A DNA stretch of 64,000 bases from Akkermansia muciniphila. Its GTDB lineage: Bacteria > Verrucomicrobiota > Verrucomicrobiia > Verrucomicrobiales > Akkermansiaceae. The notes under the pieces are model-generated. The model made no database searches. It was not told the DNA's origin and saw only the letters and a program-made list of their open reading frames with translations. The stretch spans positions 28,277 to 92,276 of the forward strand of contig CAMDLP010000006.1 in assembly GCA_945901795.1 (NCBI GenBank). The letters are read 5' to 3'. Each line of letters begins with the position of its first letter. Positions within the stretch are counted from its first letter, which is position 1. A program made the translations under genes and the position numbers. Below, in pieces: positions 23,235 to 32,922 of this stretch.

Positions 23235-26168
23235 TCAGTCCGCGGGTTTGATGGAGACGAGCAGGGCGTTTTCCGCCTTGAGGTATTTTTTGGCGAGGGC
23301 GTTGATTTCCGCGAGGGTGATCGAGCGGTAGTCGGCGTCGCGGCCGCGGCCGAGGTCGAGGCGCTTGGGATCGGACTGGGACTGGCTCATGACGGTGCCG
23401 AGCCAGTAGTTGTTATCGCGGAGGGATTTTTCAAGCTGGCCGAGGGTGGGCTTGAGCGCGCGGTCGAGCTCGTCGGCGGTGGCGCCGGTGTTGGCGAAAC
23501 TATCAGCCAAGTCGCGCATGGTCTTGAGAAGGAGTTCGAGGTCCTCGGGCTTGCCGATGCTTTGTCCGATGATGTAGCCGACGCCTTCGAGGGCATCCGA
23601 GCCGGACGCTCCGGCGTTAGGGCTGTAGGAGGCACCGAGTTTCTCGCGGATTTCCTCGCGGAGTCGGTCGCCGTAGATGTCGCCGAGGAGGTTGAGGCGG
23701 CGGAAATCCTTTTGGTTTCCCCGGACGCCGACGGTTTTCCAGAGGGTGGTGGCGACGCCTTGAGGGATTTTCGATTCGTAGGTGAATGTCTTGGCGGCGG
23801 GAGCGTTGGGAAAGCGGATCTTGCGGGCCTCCGGCAGGGCGGGGGCGGCGGCGGTCCGTGACGGCAGCGCGCCGAACGTGGCGAGGAGATCGGGCAGGAT
23901 CTTGTCGATTTCGAAATCACCGACGATGGTCAGTTCGAGGTAGCCCTTGGTGAGCTCGGGGGTGAGCCATTTTTTGGCATCCGCAATGGTGTAGGAGGAG
24001 AGCTTCTCGGCGGGGGCGATGGAGAAGCGTGAGTCGCCGCCATGGAGCCAGGCTTCCATTTCCTGTTGGGGGCCGGCAGTCGTGTGTTTGAGCTGCTGAT
24101 AGAGCATCGGGACGGCCTTCTGGAACTGCCAGAGCGCCTCGTCGCGGTAGCCTGGGTCTGTCAGCGAGGCGCACATGAGCTGGATCTGGGTGGTGAAATC
24201 CGCGGGGGTGGTGGTGCCGCCGAGGGTGAACGCGTCGTCGCCGATGGCGAGCGAGGAGCCGACGTTTCTTCCTGCTAGGATCTGTTGGAGGTCGTCGTTG
24301 CTGTGCTTGCCGAGGCCGCCGCCTTCGAACACCGCGGTGGCGAAGACATCGAGCATGGGCATGTCCTTGGGCTGGGTGAGCTTGCCGGAGCCGACGCGGG
24401 CGAGCAGGCGGATTTTGCCTTTTTCGAAATCCGTCGGTTTGAGATTGATGCGCACTTGGTTGGAAAGCACCAGGTGGATGATGCCGAGATCCTTGACTTC
24501 CTTGCGCGAAATCACCTTGCCTGGCTTGCCGAAGTCCGTGTAACCGAAGGCTTGGATGGCGCGCAGAACGGGCGCTTCGACGGGCTTGCCGCGGGATTCC
24601 TCGAACAACGCGGCGAGCTCCTTTTCGGCGTTCTCCGGCTTCTCCTTGGTGGTTAGGATCAGATGGTGGCCGGAAGCCTCCCAAAATTTCACGAGCGCCT
24701 GGTGGCAGGCGGCGAGGTCGATGGCGTCGAGCGTGCTAGCAGCCAGCTCAAGGTCGGTGGCCGGGTCGGAAAAGACGGTGTTGTCGTTGATGGACTTGGC
24801 GAGAACCGTGGCGATACCCTCGGATTTGCGGGTGGCTTTTTGCTTTACCTGCTGCTGATAGGCGTTGAGAAGGTTGGACTTGGCCTCGGCGAGCTCGGCG
24901 TCGGTGAAGCCGTGATTGATGGCGCGGCGGAATTCCTGCTCAAGGATCGGCACGGCTTCCTGCCAGCGGTCGTCGGCGGCGGTCACGTCGATGGAGCCGA
25001 TATCGAGGTAGTTGAAGAGCGTGCTGTTGGAGGCGGAACCGGAAGTGATGGCGGAGCCCTCGATTTTGGAAAGCCGGTCGAAGCGGCGGCTGATGATCGA
25101 GTGGGCGATGTCCAGTGGCATGCGTTCGGCGCGGGTCGCCGCTGTGTCCGGTTTCTCGACATAGGGCCGGACGAGCACCAGCGAGACGTCGGTGGAGGCG
25201 ACCTCCTTATCGACGAAAACCCCTGTTTCAAGGCCTTCCGGCTGTTTGATCGGGCCGAGATTCGGATTTTTTCCGGGATTCCCCGGATTGCTCATGGAGG
25301 CGAACGCCTTCTGGATCCTAGCTTGAATTTCCTTGGGATCGATATCGCCGACAACAATGAAAGTCATGCGCTCCGGCGTATAGAAGCGGGTATAAAGGTC
25401 CAGAAACCGTTCGCGCGGCGCGGACTTGATCACCTCCTCGGTGCCGATGGGAAAGCGCCGGCTGACGAGTGAATCGGGTAACAGCTCGGCGAACTGCTGT
25501 TCCATCAGGCGTGTGTTGATGGAATCGCGGCTCATTTTTTCCGACAAAATCACGCCGCGCTCCCTGTCGATTTCCTCGGGGGCGAGCAGCGCCCCGTCGC
25601 CGAAATCCCGCATCACAGTGAACCCGAGTTTCAGCGTGTCCTCCGATAGATCCGGCAGATCGAGCATGTAAACCGTCTCGTCGAACGAGGTGTAGGCATT
25701 GGCGTGGGCACCGAAAGAAATGCCTAACCGCTGCATCTTCGGGATGAGATCGGCGGCCGTGTAATTCTTGGAACCGTTGAAAACCATGTGTTCCAGGAAA
25801 TGGGCGAGGCCTTGCTGGTCATCCGCCTCCATCAGCGATCCGGCGGCGATGTGAAGCCGGAGCGAGACCCGTTTCGGCGGCTCGGCATTCGGATAGATGA
25901 TGTAGCGCAGGCCGTTTTCCAAAGTCCCGAAGGTGGCGCTGGAATCGGGTGCGATGTCCGAGGACGCCTGCGGCCAAGGGCGTGGTGTCACCTTGACGGC
26001 CGCAGTGTCCGGCGGGGTCGGGAGTGGGGGCGGCGGGGTGGCGGGTGCCGGAGTCGTCTCGACGACCGGCGGCGGGACAGCGACGGGCGGCTTGGGCGAG
26101 CGCACCGAAAGGATCCCCGCGGTGACAGCGAGGATGAGGACGAGGATAAGCGGCGTGGCTTTCTGCAT
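23235..26168 (-). CDS. M16 (pitrilysin/insulinase-type) zinc metallopeptidase, two-domain
   Basis: A 977-residue exported peptidase. The N-terminus MQKATPLILVLILAVTAG is a signal or anchor, followed by a long proline/threonine-rich linker (residues 30-65). The inverted zinc motif is in GLAHFLEHMVFNGS (H-x-x-E-H) with a downstream Glu in the RERGVILSE helix. Two further M16 C-type domains follow, and the whole has the length of the periplasmic pitrilysin-like family seen in Bacteroidetes and Verrucomicrobiota. The longer upstream frame was rejected because it would run through tRNA-Leu. The gene is 27 bases before the GNAT gene in the same direction. Confidence 0.88.
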   Translation of the reverse strand: MQKATPLILVLILAVTAGILSVRSPKPPVAVPPPVVETTPAPATPPPPLPTPPDTAAVKVTPRPWPQASSDIAPDSSATFGTLENGLRYIIYPNAEPPKRVSLRLHIAAGSLMEADDQQGLAHFLEHMVFNGSKNYTAADLIPKMQRLGISFGAHANAYTSFDETVYMLDLPDLSEDTLKLGFTVMRDFGDGALLAPEEIDRERGVILSEKMSRDSINTRLMEQQFAELLPDSLVSRRFPIGTEEVIKSAPRERFLDLYTRFYTPERMTFIVVGDIDPKEIQARIQKAFASMSNPGNPGKNPNLGPIKQPEGLETGVFVDKEVASTDVSLVLVRPYVEKPDTAATRAERMPLDIAHSIISRRFDRLSKIEGSAITSGSASNSTLFNYLDIGSIDVTAADDRWQEAVPILEQEFRRAINHGFTDAELAEAKSNLLNAYQQQVKQKATRKSEGIATVLAKSINDNTVFSDPATDLELAASTLDAIDLAACHQALVKFWEASGHHLILTTKEKPENAEKELAALFEESRGKPVEAPVLRAIQAFGYTDFGKPGKVISRKEVKDLGIIHLVLSNQVRINLKPTDFEKGKIRLLARVGSGKLTQPKDMPMLDVFATAVFEGGGLGKHSNDDLQQILAGRNVGSSLAIGDDAFTLGGTTTPADFTTQIQLMCASLTDPGYRDEALWQFQKAVPMLYQQLKHTTAGPQQEMEAWLHGGDSRFSIAPAEKLSSYTIADAKKWLTPELTKGYLELTIVGDFEIDKILPDLLATFGALPSRTAAAPALPEARKIRFPNAPAAKTFTYESKIPQGVATTLWKTVGVRGNQKDFRRLNLLGDIYGDRLREEIREKLGASYSPNAGASGSDALEGVGYIIGQSIGKPEDLELLLKTMRDLADSFANTGATADELDRALKPTLGQLEKSLRDNNYWLGTVMSQSQSDPKRLDLGRGRDADYRSITLAEINALAKKYLKAENALLVSIKPAD

Positions 26169-26319
26169 GCCCGGAAGGTGGTTGACGGCAAGCGGGTTTG
26201 GCAACGCCGAAAACCGGGGGAACGGCATCGATTGGGCGAGGATTTCTAAAACTTTTCGAAAACGGGGTTGCAATCCCGTGAGGCGCATGGTGTTTTTCCC
26301 GCCGAGCAATCGATGATGT

Positions 26320-26406
26320 GCGCGCGTGGCGGAATTGGTAGACGCGCTAGATTCAGGTTCTAGTGGGGGCAACCCTGTTCAGGTTCGAGTCCTGTCGCGC
26401 GCACCA
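26320..26406 (+). tRNA. tRNA-Leu, anticodon CAG
   Basis: The 87-base sequence folds as a class II tRNA. The acceptor pairs GCGCGCG (26320-26326) with CGCGCGC (26396-26402) and the CCA end is encoded (ACCA at 26403-26406). The D arm contains GGCGGAATTGGTAGACGCGC. The anticodon stem CTAGA/TCTAG encloses loop TTCAGGT, giving CAG (reads CUG). A long variable arm, GTGGGGGCAACCCT, and the T arm CAGGTTCGAGTCCTG follow. It is divergent from the M16 gene. Confidence 0.97.
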
Positions 26407-26730
26407 TATTTATCTTCAATGGCTTACGGAGACGCTTTGGAGGCTGGTTGACACGCCTTCCCACCCCATGAACGAGGCAGGCGAAAAATTGGTGACAAAT
26501 TAGGAATGCAGCACGTCACCGACACGCAAAGCGAAGTCGGCAAAGCCGCCGACGCCGCCTGCGCATCGGTTGACCCGCCGGCCTCCAACCACGCCACTGG
26601 AGTTAATATGGTCTATCAGGATGATCCGGATTTCCTTCTGCAGGAATAATGTTGGCAGAAAACTGTTTGGCCACGTGGCGCGTATGACCGTGGGCACGAA
26701 CACAAGCGACCCGAGGTGGTTGGCGATTGT
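26407..26730. other. Intergenic region after tRNA-Leu
   Basis: About 320 bases between tRNA-Leu and the stop of the membrane phosphatase/sulfatase-like gene. A 47-codon plus-strand frame (26506-26649, MQHVTDTQSEVGKAADAA... ending DPDFLLQE) and an overlapping 67-codon minus-strand frame exist, but neither has a recognisable product, so I call neither. No integrase or attachment repeat was seen, although tRNA 3' ends are common insertion points. Confidence 0.4.
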
Positions 26731-28932
26731 TCAGGGTTCGCCGGCGGGGAAGATTTCCTCGATGGAGGATTCGCTTTGGTGGTCCATCCAGCGCACGAGC
26801 GCGGCTTGCAGGGGGCCGAGGACCTCGGGGCGAGCCTGGGCGACGTCGGTCTCGCCGTGGGGATCGGTGGTGATATGGAAAAGTCCGAAATGACGGGTGC
26901 TTTGCGCGGTGGGTGTGCAGACAAGTTTCCAATAGCGGGTTCTGAGGCATCGTTGTTTGGCCTCGATGAGGCGGGGGAGGTATTCTCTCTTCAGGACGAA
27001 CTGATAGTTGTAGTTCGGATCGATTTCGGTGCACTCGTCCATCGGCGGCAGGTAGGGGCGCTCGACGCCTTTGACCTTGAACTGGATGAATGGAAACCCG
27101 GTCTCGCCGTAAAACGGGCGGAAGGCGGGGGGCTCGGTTTTGTGGATCCAGCCGGCGAAACTCTTGCCCTGCCAAGTGGGAGATTTATCTTGGCCGGTTA
27201 GATCGGCGAGGGTGGGGATGACGTCGATGAGCCGGACGGTTTCCGGGATGACCTGTGGCGCGGTGCCGGGGACATGGACGATCATCGGGACTTGGTTGGC
27301 CTGGAGTCCGCCGTTGAAGGTGAGGCCGTGACCGAGGGTGACGCCGGGCTCGTAGTGGTCGTCGCCATGGTCGGCGGTGACGATGACGATGGTATTGTCT
27401 TCGAGGCCGTTCGCCTTGAGCGAGGCGAGGATTTTCCCGACGCAGTCGTCGAACTGGCGGGTGCAGCCGTCGTAGAGCGCGCGGATTTGGGCCACTTCAT
27501 GGGGCGGCAGGGCTTTCCATTTCGATTCGAGGTCGGTGCCGCCGATGAAGGAGTCGATGTCGAAGTCCACCTTGTTGCGGTTGACTCCCTGATAGGCGGG
27601 ATCGGCGAACATGCTGCGGTAGGGTTCCGCGTTGCCGTAGGGGAGGTGGTTGCAGGAGTAGAAGACGTGCCAGAAGAATGGCTTCTGTTGGGTGGCGGCG
27701 GCGGCGAGGCGCTTTTCGACGCGGGCGGTGACGACTTCCGGGGTGACGAACTGGGCGAAGGCTCCGAGCTGGGGGAAAATTTTGTAGCCCAGCGCGTTGT
27801 CGAAATAAAGCGGGACGACGAAGTGCGCCATCACCACGGCCTGGCTCATGTAGATCTTGAAATTATCAAAACTCGATACCGACAGGCTTTCCATCCCGAG
27901 CGGCATGACCTCGTAGTATCCGGCGCACCAGTCGCCGATGGCGGCGGTGTCGTAGCCGCGCTTGCGGAGCAGGGTGGGGAGGGTCTCGATGCGTTTTTTG
28001 GCGGTCTCGACGGTTTCCCGATCCGGATACATCTGGCGGATGCCGTGGCTTTGCGGATACTGCGAGGCCATCAATTGCACGCCGGACTCCATAGTCGAGG
28101 CGATGGAGGTGTAGCAGCGCTCGAAGCGGGTGGACTTGGCGGAGAGGGCGTCGATCACGGGTGAGACGCCGGCCTGGGCGATGCCGTCGCTGCGCTGCGG
28201 TTTGTATCCGGCGCAGCCGAGGCTATCGCCGCGCAGGGAGTCTGAGCCGATGATGATGATATTCATCGGCTTGCCGGCGGTGGAGGTTTCGATTTTCCCG
28301 CTACCGGTGAAGCGGCTGATACCGTCTGTTAGTGGAAAGAGGGCGGATGCCGCCAGCGCGACGGTCCAGCCGCGGCGGCCGTGGCGGCGGATCTGCCAGA
28401 AAAGCGCGAACGCGACGCAGGCGATGGGCAGCACGGTGAAAACCAGCAGCAAGCCCCCCGGTCTGATAGTGTCCGGGAGGATTTCCATGATCCGGTAATA
28501 CCAGTGCCCGAACTCGTCCTTGTTGAGGAAGTAGGGCCGAGTGTCCACCAAGCGGACGGTGAAATAGCCATGCACGAGCGCCGTGATTGCAAATCCGCGC
28601 AGCATGACCGCGCGGCGGCTCCGGTATTTCGAGCGCCGGGTCAGCAGCGCGGCGAAGGGCTGGATGAGGATGGCGGCGGCGGCGGCAAGCACGACGTAGG
28701 CGACGAGCATCTGCAGGTTCTGCCAGAAGAGAAATCCCAGATACTTGTCACGGGCGAGGGCGCTGAACTTGTTGGCCATTTCACCCGTGGTGTGCGCGAG
28801 CGTCCACAGGGCGACGCCATACTGGAACGCCAGGAAAAGCGACGCGCCTAGCAGAACGGGCGCGAATCCAGCGGCGGGGGCCGATGGTGGCTTGTCGGCA
28901 GACGACTTCAAAGCAGAGGGGTCCTGGGTCAT
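26731..28932 (-). CDS. Membrane alkaline-phosphatase-superfamily enzyme (LtaS/sulfatase-like)
   Basis: A 733-residue protein with five N-terminal membrane helices (residues 20-210) and a large extracytoplasmic catalytic domain. The domain has IIIIGSDSLRGDSLG (metal-binding Asp), the nucleophile region CYTSIASTMESGVQL, and VTADHGDDHYEP with the late metal ligands. Type I sulfatases need C/S-x-P-x-R for formylglycine, and this signature is missing: a Thr or Ser in IASTMES is the likely nucleophile. That matches phosphoglycerol or phosphoethanolamine transferases and LtaS-like enzymes better than true sulfatases. The expected substrate is a lipid or surface glycan, not determinable here. It lies 12 bases after the single-span membrane protein gene, so they probably form an operon. 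Confidence 0.78.
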   Translation of the reverse strand: MTQDPSALKSSADKPPSAPAAGFAPVLLGASLFLAFQYGVALWTLAHTTGEMANKFSALARDKYLGFLFWQNLQMLVAYVVLAAAAAILIQPFAALLTRRSKYRSRRAVMLRGFAITALVHGYFTVRLVDTRPYFLNKDEFGHWYYRIMEILPDTIRPGGLLLVFTVLPIACVAFALFWQIRRHGRRGWTVALAASALFPLTDGISRFTGSGKIETSTAGKPMNIIIIGSDSLRGDSLGCAGYKPQRSDGIAQAGVSPVIDALSAKSTRFERCYTSIASTMESGVQLMASQYPQSHGIRQMYPDRETVETAKKRIETLPTLLRKRGYDTAAIGDWCAGYYEVMPLGMESLSVSSFDNFKIYMSQAVVMAHFVVPLYFDNALGYKIFPQLGAFAQFVTPEVVTARVEKRLAAAATQQKPFFWHVFYSCNHLPYGNAEPYRSMFADPAYQGVNRNKVDFDIDSFIGGTDLESKWKALPPHEVAQIRALYDGCTRQFDDCVGKILASLKANGLEDNTIVIVTADHGDDHYEPGVTLGHGLTFNGGLQANQVPMIVHVPGTAPQVIPETVRLIDVIPTLADLTGQDKSPTWQGKSFAGWIHKTEPPAFRPFYGETGFPFIQFKVKGVERPYLPPMDECTEIDPNYNYQFVLKREYLPRLIEAKQRCLRTRYWKLVCTPTAQSTRHFGLFHITTDPHGETDVAQARPEVLGPLQAALVRWMDHQSESSIEEIFPAGEP

Positions 28933-28944
28933 TCGGCGGGCGCT

Positions 28945-30054
28945 TCAAGAGCTGGGATCCGGCGGATCGAGGTGGAGCCAGCGGGGGCTCAGCATTTTTT
29001 CGATCACCACTCCGCGGCGTGACTGGAGGCCCTTGGGGATGTTGACGCGGATGATGATGGAGGCCCGATGTCCCGGGCTCAGTTTCAAAATCTCAAAGAT
29101 GTCGCGGGAGGCTTGCTCTGATTTTCTGGCGTAACCGAAGAGGGTTTCCTCACTGTCCAGGGCGGTGAGGCGGAAGCAATTCCAGACATTCTGATCGGAG
29201 AATTCGTGACTAAAAAAAGAGTCCTGCTCGGCGCAAACCCGGAAGTCGAGGGTGATGTTCTCCGGGCGCTCGGTGACGAAGGTGTCCCATTTCATCGGCT
29301 GATAGCAGACCAGGGTTTCCCAGTCGATCCGTGGCTCGCCGGAGTCGAGGATTTCGATGAGCAGGTTGCGGGTTTCACGGTTGGCGAGTTCCACGGTCTC
29401 CATCCAGAAATTGCCGCGGCTGCCGAGGGTGACGGGCTGGAGGATCTTGGTCCAGCGAATGCTCTGCGCGGGGATCGCCTTGCCGCCGTAATAGGCGTGC
29501 ATCAGGGGCGTCACCCGCTCGGGGTGGCGGACGAGGCGGGAGAGTTCGTTCACGTCGGTGGTGTTGAAAAACTTGCGGGTAGCTGCATCGATCCGGACGA
29601 TGAGGTCGCCGGCCTCGCGGTCTTCCCGCGCGTCGTGTCCGACGATGGACTCGGTCGCGACTTGGATTTTCTTGGCGTGGCCATCGGCTTTTTTGACGCC
29701 GTTCAAGGACCAGATGACGGCGGCGGCGAGAAGGGTGCCGAAGATGATGAACCATCCCCAGGGGACGTTTTGACGGTAGAGCGGGTTCTTATCCCAAGCC
29801 TGCTCCACCAGGTCGGGATCCGTTCCGGCCCTGTCGATGAGTTCCTCGATGCCTGGCTGGTGAGTGCGGGATTCGACTTCGTCGCGCGTCGGAACATCGA
29901 GGCGTTGGCTCAATCGGGCCGACTCCGGCATGGCGAGGCGCACGGGTTTTTCCCGCGGTTGGCTCTCCTTGTCTCCAAGCCGGATGACGGGCGCTTGCTC
30001 TTCGGCAAGGTCATCCACCGGCTTCAGCTCCAGTTTTTTTGTCTCGCGGGCCAT
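28945..30054 (-). CDS. Hypothetical single-span membrane protein, partner of the phosphatase-like enzyme
   Basis: At 369 residues it has a charged, low-complexity cytoplasmic N-terminus (KKLELKPVDDLAEEQ), one membrane helix (WGWFIIFGTLLAAAVIWSL, near residue 105), and a soluble outer domain of about 240 residues. The soluble part includes FNTTDVNELSRLVRHPERV and FWMETVELANRETRNLLIE, patterns seen in lineage-specific Verrucomicrobiota proteins of unknown function. The Met at 30054 is preferred over 30105, whose extension overlaps the divergent gene region. It is followed after 12 bases by the membrane phosphatase/sulfatase-like gene. Confidence 0.7.
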   Translation of the reverse strand: MARETKKLELKPVDDLAEEQAPVIRLGDKESQPREKPVRLAMPESARLSQRLDVPTRDEVESRTHQPGIEELIDRAGTDPDLVEQAWDKNPLYRQNVPWGWFIIFGTLLAAAVIWSLNGVKKADGHAKKIQVATESIVGHDAREDREAGDLIVRIDAATRKFFNTTDVNELSRLVRHPERVTPLMHAYYGGKAIPAQSIRWTKILQPVTLGSRGNFWMETVELANRETRNLLIEILDSGEPRIDWETLVCYQPMKWDTFVTERPENITLDFRVCAEQDSFFSHEFSDQNVWNCFRLTALDSEETLFGYARKSEQASRDIFEILKLSPGHRASIIIRVNIPKGLQSRRGVVIEKMLSPRWLHLDPPDPSS

Positions 30055-30129
30055 CTGCGGCGGAAACAAAGCTGCAAAACTCAATCGACGCAACGCTACT
30101 CTCACTCTAAATCTCCCGCGTCACCCGCC

Positions 30130-31233
30130 ATGCCCACACCGCCGCGTATCCTCATCATCACTGCCGCCTTCGGTGAGGGGCATAACAGCGCCGCCCGCAA
30201 TCTCGCCCTCGCGCTCGATGCCGCCGGCGCGGTCACCCAGGTCAGCGACCCTTGCATGCTCGGTGCCCCGCGCCTCACCGCCATGGTCAACAGCGGCTAT
30301 CGCTACGTGACGACCCATTTCCCGCAGGTCTGGGCGAAAATCTACCGCTCCACCGACCGCTGCGACCTGAGCAAGCAGGACTCGCCGCCGCTGCGGATGG
30401 CCCAGTCCGCGCTGGCCGACTTGATCGGGAAATTCCAGCCCGACGCCATCGTCAGCACTTACCCGCTCTATCCGTATTTGCTGACTCGCATCTTCGCCGG
30501 CCCCGTCGCGAGGACTCCGGTATTCGTCGTCGTCACCGATTCCATCGAGATCAACGCCGCTTGGCTGCGCGCGGAGTGCAACCGCTGGTTGGTCACCGAT
30601 CCTGCCACCCGGGAAATGATGACGCGCACCGGGCTGCCTGCGGAAAAAATCATCGACACCGGTTTTCCCGTGCATCCGGCTTTTTCCAAGCTCGCGCCCG
30701 TCGAGTCCGCCGCCGCCTGCGATCCGTTCCGGATTCTCTACTTTCCCACGGCCAAGCTGCCCTTCGTCCGCCGCCACAGTCGAGCGCTGCTAGACGCGTC
30801 GCCCGCCGTCCATCTCACCATCGTCCTCGGGCGCAATTTCCGGCTGCTCTACTCCCGCGCGCGGGAAATCCAGCAAGCCTATCCGGGCCGCGTCCGCCTC
30901 ATCGGCTGGACCCGCCGCGTCCCGCAACTCCTCAACCTGCACCACCTCGTCGTCGGCAAGGCCGGTGGCGCGACCGTCCATGAAGCCATCGCCGCCCGCT
31001 GCCCGATGCTCATTCACCATCTCGTGCCCGGCCAGGAGGAGGGAAATCTCCGGCTCCTTGAAATCATCGGTGCCGGCCAACTCGCCGAGACGCCCGCGGC
31101 CCTCACCCGCAGCGTCAGCGACCTCCTCGCCGACCACGCCGCCGGCTGGCGCGTCATGAAAAATGCCCTCGCCCGCCATGGCCGCAACGCCGGTGCCATC
31201 ACCGCCGCCAGATTCATCCTCGATCAGATTTGA
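30130..31233 (+). CDS. MurG/MGDG-synthase-like glycosyltransferase
   Basis: A 367-residue GT-B enzyme of the GT28-like group. The N-terminal domain begins ILIITAAFGEGHNSAARNLA, the GxGH-type acceptor loop of MGDG synthases and processive diacylglycerol glucosyltransferases. It continues with DAIVSTYPLYPYLL and FVVVTDSIEINAAW. The C-terminal nucleotide-sugar site is RLIGWTRRVPQLLNLHHLVV and GKAGGATVHEAIAARCPML. The likely product is a glycolipid; the sugar donor is unknown. The ATG at 30130 was chosen by homology, since the open frame upstream overlaps the opposite gene. It is followed by a HAD gene (9 bases) and thiG. Confidence 0.8.
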   Translation: MPTPPRILIITAAFGEGHNSAARNLALALDAAGAVTQVSDPCMLGAPRLTAMVNSGYRYVTTHFPQVWAKIYRSTDRCDLSKQDSPPLRMAQSALADLIGKFQPDAIVSTYPLYPYLLTRIFAGPVARTPVFVVVTDSIEINAAWLRAECNRWLVTDPATREMMTRTGLPAEKIIDTGFPVHPAFSKLAPVESAAACDPFRILYFPTAKLPFVRRHSRALLDASPAVHLTIVLGRNFRLLYSRAREIQQAYPGRVRLIGWTRRVPQLLNLHHLVVGKAGGATVHEAIAARCPMLIHHLVPGQEEGNLRLLEIIGAGQLAETPAALTRSVSDLLADHAAGWRVMKNALARHGRNAGAITAARFILDQI

Positions 31234-31242
31234 AATTCCACC

Positions 31243-31845
31243 ATGACCTTCCTCTTCGACATCGGCCGCGTCCTTCTCGACTTTAATTTCGAGGCATCCC
31301 TCTCCCGCCTGTTTACGGACGGCGACTCTAACCACGCCGGGCGGATGGAGCGGATGTTGGATCGCAAGGACGAGTTCGAAGCCGGCCGGATCGAGGTGGA
31401 AACCTACATCGCCTGGGCCATCGAGGTGATAGGGAGCCACGTCACGCCCGCCGAATTCCGCGACGCCTGGCAGCAGATCTTCACCCCCAACGAGCCGATG
31501 TGGGCCTGCGTCCGCAAGCTCGCCGCCGATGGTCACCACCTCATCCTCTTCTCCAACACCAACGGGATTCACTGTCCTTGGGTGTTTGAGGAATTCCCCG
31601 AGTTCGATCTGTTCGCCGCAGGCGTGCTCTCCTTCGAGACCGGCTTCATCAAGCCGGAGCCCGAAATCTATCATTACGCCATCGACGAGCACCAGCTCGT
31701 CCCCGCGGACACCCTCTACATCGACGACCTCCCGCAAAACATCGCCACCGGCCGCGAGCTCGGTTTCCGCTGCTGGCAATACGACCTCAACGACCACGCC
31801 TCCTTCGAGGCCTGGCTCGCTGAAAATCTAAAATTCAAAATCTAA
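31243..31845 (+). CDS. HAD-superfamily hydrolase (YihX-like)
   Basis: A 200-residue cytoplasmic phosphatase-like protein. Motif I is FDIGRVLLDF (D-x-G variant found in YihX/epoxide-hydrolase-like HADs), motif II is LILFSNTNG, motif III Lys is in GFIKPEPEIYHYA, and motif IV is YIDDLPQNI. Sugar phosphates are the usual substrates, but the specificity is unknown. The last codons (NLKFKI) derive from a 14-bp tandem repeat. It starts nine bases after the glycosyltransferase stop. Confidence 0.82.
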   Translation: MTFLFDIGRVLLDFNFEASLSRLFTDGDSNHAGRMERMLDRKDEFEAGRIEVETYIAWAIEVIGSHVTPAEFRDAWQQIFTPNEPMWACVRKLAADGHHLILFSNTNGIHCPWVFEEFPEFDLFAAGVLSFETGFIKPEPEIYHYAIDEHQLVPADTLYIDDLPQNIATGRELGFRCWQYDLNDHASFEAWLAENLKFKI

Positions 31846-31855
31846 AATTCAAAAT
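31828..31855 (+). repeat. Tandem repeat, 2 x 14 bp
   Basis: The unit CTAAAATTCAAAAT is repeated exactly twice (31828-31841 and 31842-31855) across the 3' end of the HAD gene and into the gap before thiG. The AT-rich run stands out against its GC-rich surroundings. It supplies the last codons and stop of the HAD gene. Confidence 0.85.
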
Positions 31856-31863
31856 CTCTTCCC

Positions 31864-32640
31864 ATGTCCACCCTCACCATCGCCGGCCGCGAATTCAACT
31901 CCCGCCTGTTCCTCGGCACCGGCAAGTTTCCCTCCAATGAATCCATGCGCGACGCCCTCGCCGCCAGTGGCACCCAGATCGTCACCGTCGCCCTCCGCCG
32001 CGCCGATCTCACAGGCAAGCGCGACCCCTACGCCAACATCCTCGAATTCATCGACTCCGAAAAATATCTGCTGCTCCCTAACACCAGTGGTGCCATGAAC
32101 GCCGAGGAAGCCGTCCGCCTCGCCCGCCTCGCCGCCGCCGCCGGACTGCCCAAGTGGGTCAAACTCGAAATCCACCCGGATCCCACCTACCTCCTCCCCG
32201 ACCCGATAGAAACCCTCAAGGCTGCGGAAATCCTCGTCAAGGAAGGCTTCACCGTCCTGCCCTACATCAACGCCGACCCCGTCCTTGCCAAGCGCCTGCA
32301 GGAAGTCGGCACCGCCACCGTCATGCCGTTAGGCGCGCCCATCGGCTCCAACCGCGGCGTCGTCACCCGCGACCAGATTCGCATCATCATCGAGCAAGCC
32401 ATCGTCCCGGTCATCGTCGATGCCGGGCTCGGCGCGCCCAGCCACGCCGCCGAGGCCATGGAGCTCGGCGCCGATGCCGTGCTCATCAACACCGCCATCG
32501 CCATCGCCAGCGACCCGGTGCGGATGGCCGTCGCCTTCAAGCAAGCCGTCCAAGCCGGCCGCGAAGCCTACGAACTCGGCCTGCCCGAGCCGTCCGAACA
32601 CGCCCACGCCACCAGCCCGCTGACCGGATTTCTCGGATAG
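31864..32640 (+). CDS. thiG: Thiazole synthase
   Basis: Forms the thiazole phosphate of thiamine from deoxyxylulose phosphate, dehydroglycine and ThiS thiocarboxylate. At 258 residues it has [14 protein letters not shown] at the start, the Schiff-base Lys in [23 protein letters not shown], and [20 protein letters not shown] with the phosphate-binding segment [12 protein letters not shown]. Length and motifs are complete. ThiS, ThiF and ThiH/ThiO partners are not within the window, and I saw no TPP riboswitch in the short upstream gap. Confidence 0.95.
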   Translation: MSTLTIAGREFNSRLFLGTGKFPSNESMRDALAASGTQIVTVALRRADLTGKRDPYANILEFIDSEKYLLLPNTSGAMNAEEAVRLARLAAAAGLPKWVKLEIHPDPTYLLPDPIETLKAAEILVKEGFTVLPYINADPVLAKRLQEVGTATVMPLGAPIGSNRGVVTRDQIRIIIEQAIVPVIVDAGLGAPSHAAEAMELGADAVLINTAIAIASDPVRMAVAFKQAVQAGREAYELGLPEPSEHAHATSPLTGFLG

Positions 32641-32922
32641 GTGGAAAGAAAGCGTGCCCCGGTTGTTTTAGCTTGGAGCTGAGCCACCGCTTCCTACTGA
32701 GGCAGGCGGAACACATTCCTGCCGCATCTTCCCGGCCTTTCTGATGAAGCCGTCGCCGCGGCGGAAACCAGCCCTTATTTGATTGACTCGTTATGAGGTG
32801 CCAATCGCTTTCGAAATTAAGTTGATGAACTACTGAAATTCAATACGGGTGGCGGTCACTGCGTTTGCAGCCTCTTCATTGGCGAACGGCAATTACGCCC
32901 CTTCACCAATGACAATGGCACG

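Noticed and set aside
26169..26372. Upstream extension of the M16 peptidase frame
   Set aside because: It would read through tRNA-Leu. The signal peptide begins at 26168.
27274..28164. 296-codon plus-strand frame opposite the phosphatase-like gene
   Set aside because: Antisense shadow. The metal-binding motifs are all in the minus-strand frame.
29206..30129. Upstream extension of the MurG-like glycosyltransferase frame
   Set aside because: It is antisense to the single-span membrane protein gene, and homology starts at the ATG at 30130.
31846..31863. TPP riboswitch before thiG
   Set aside because: The gap is only 18 bases, and no thi-box sequence (CTGAGA) is present in or before it.
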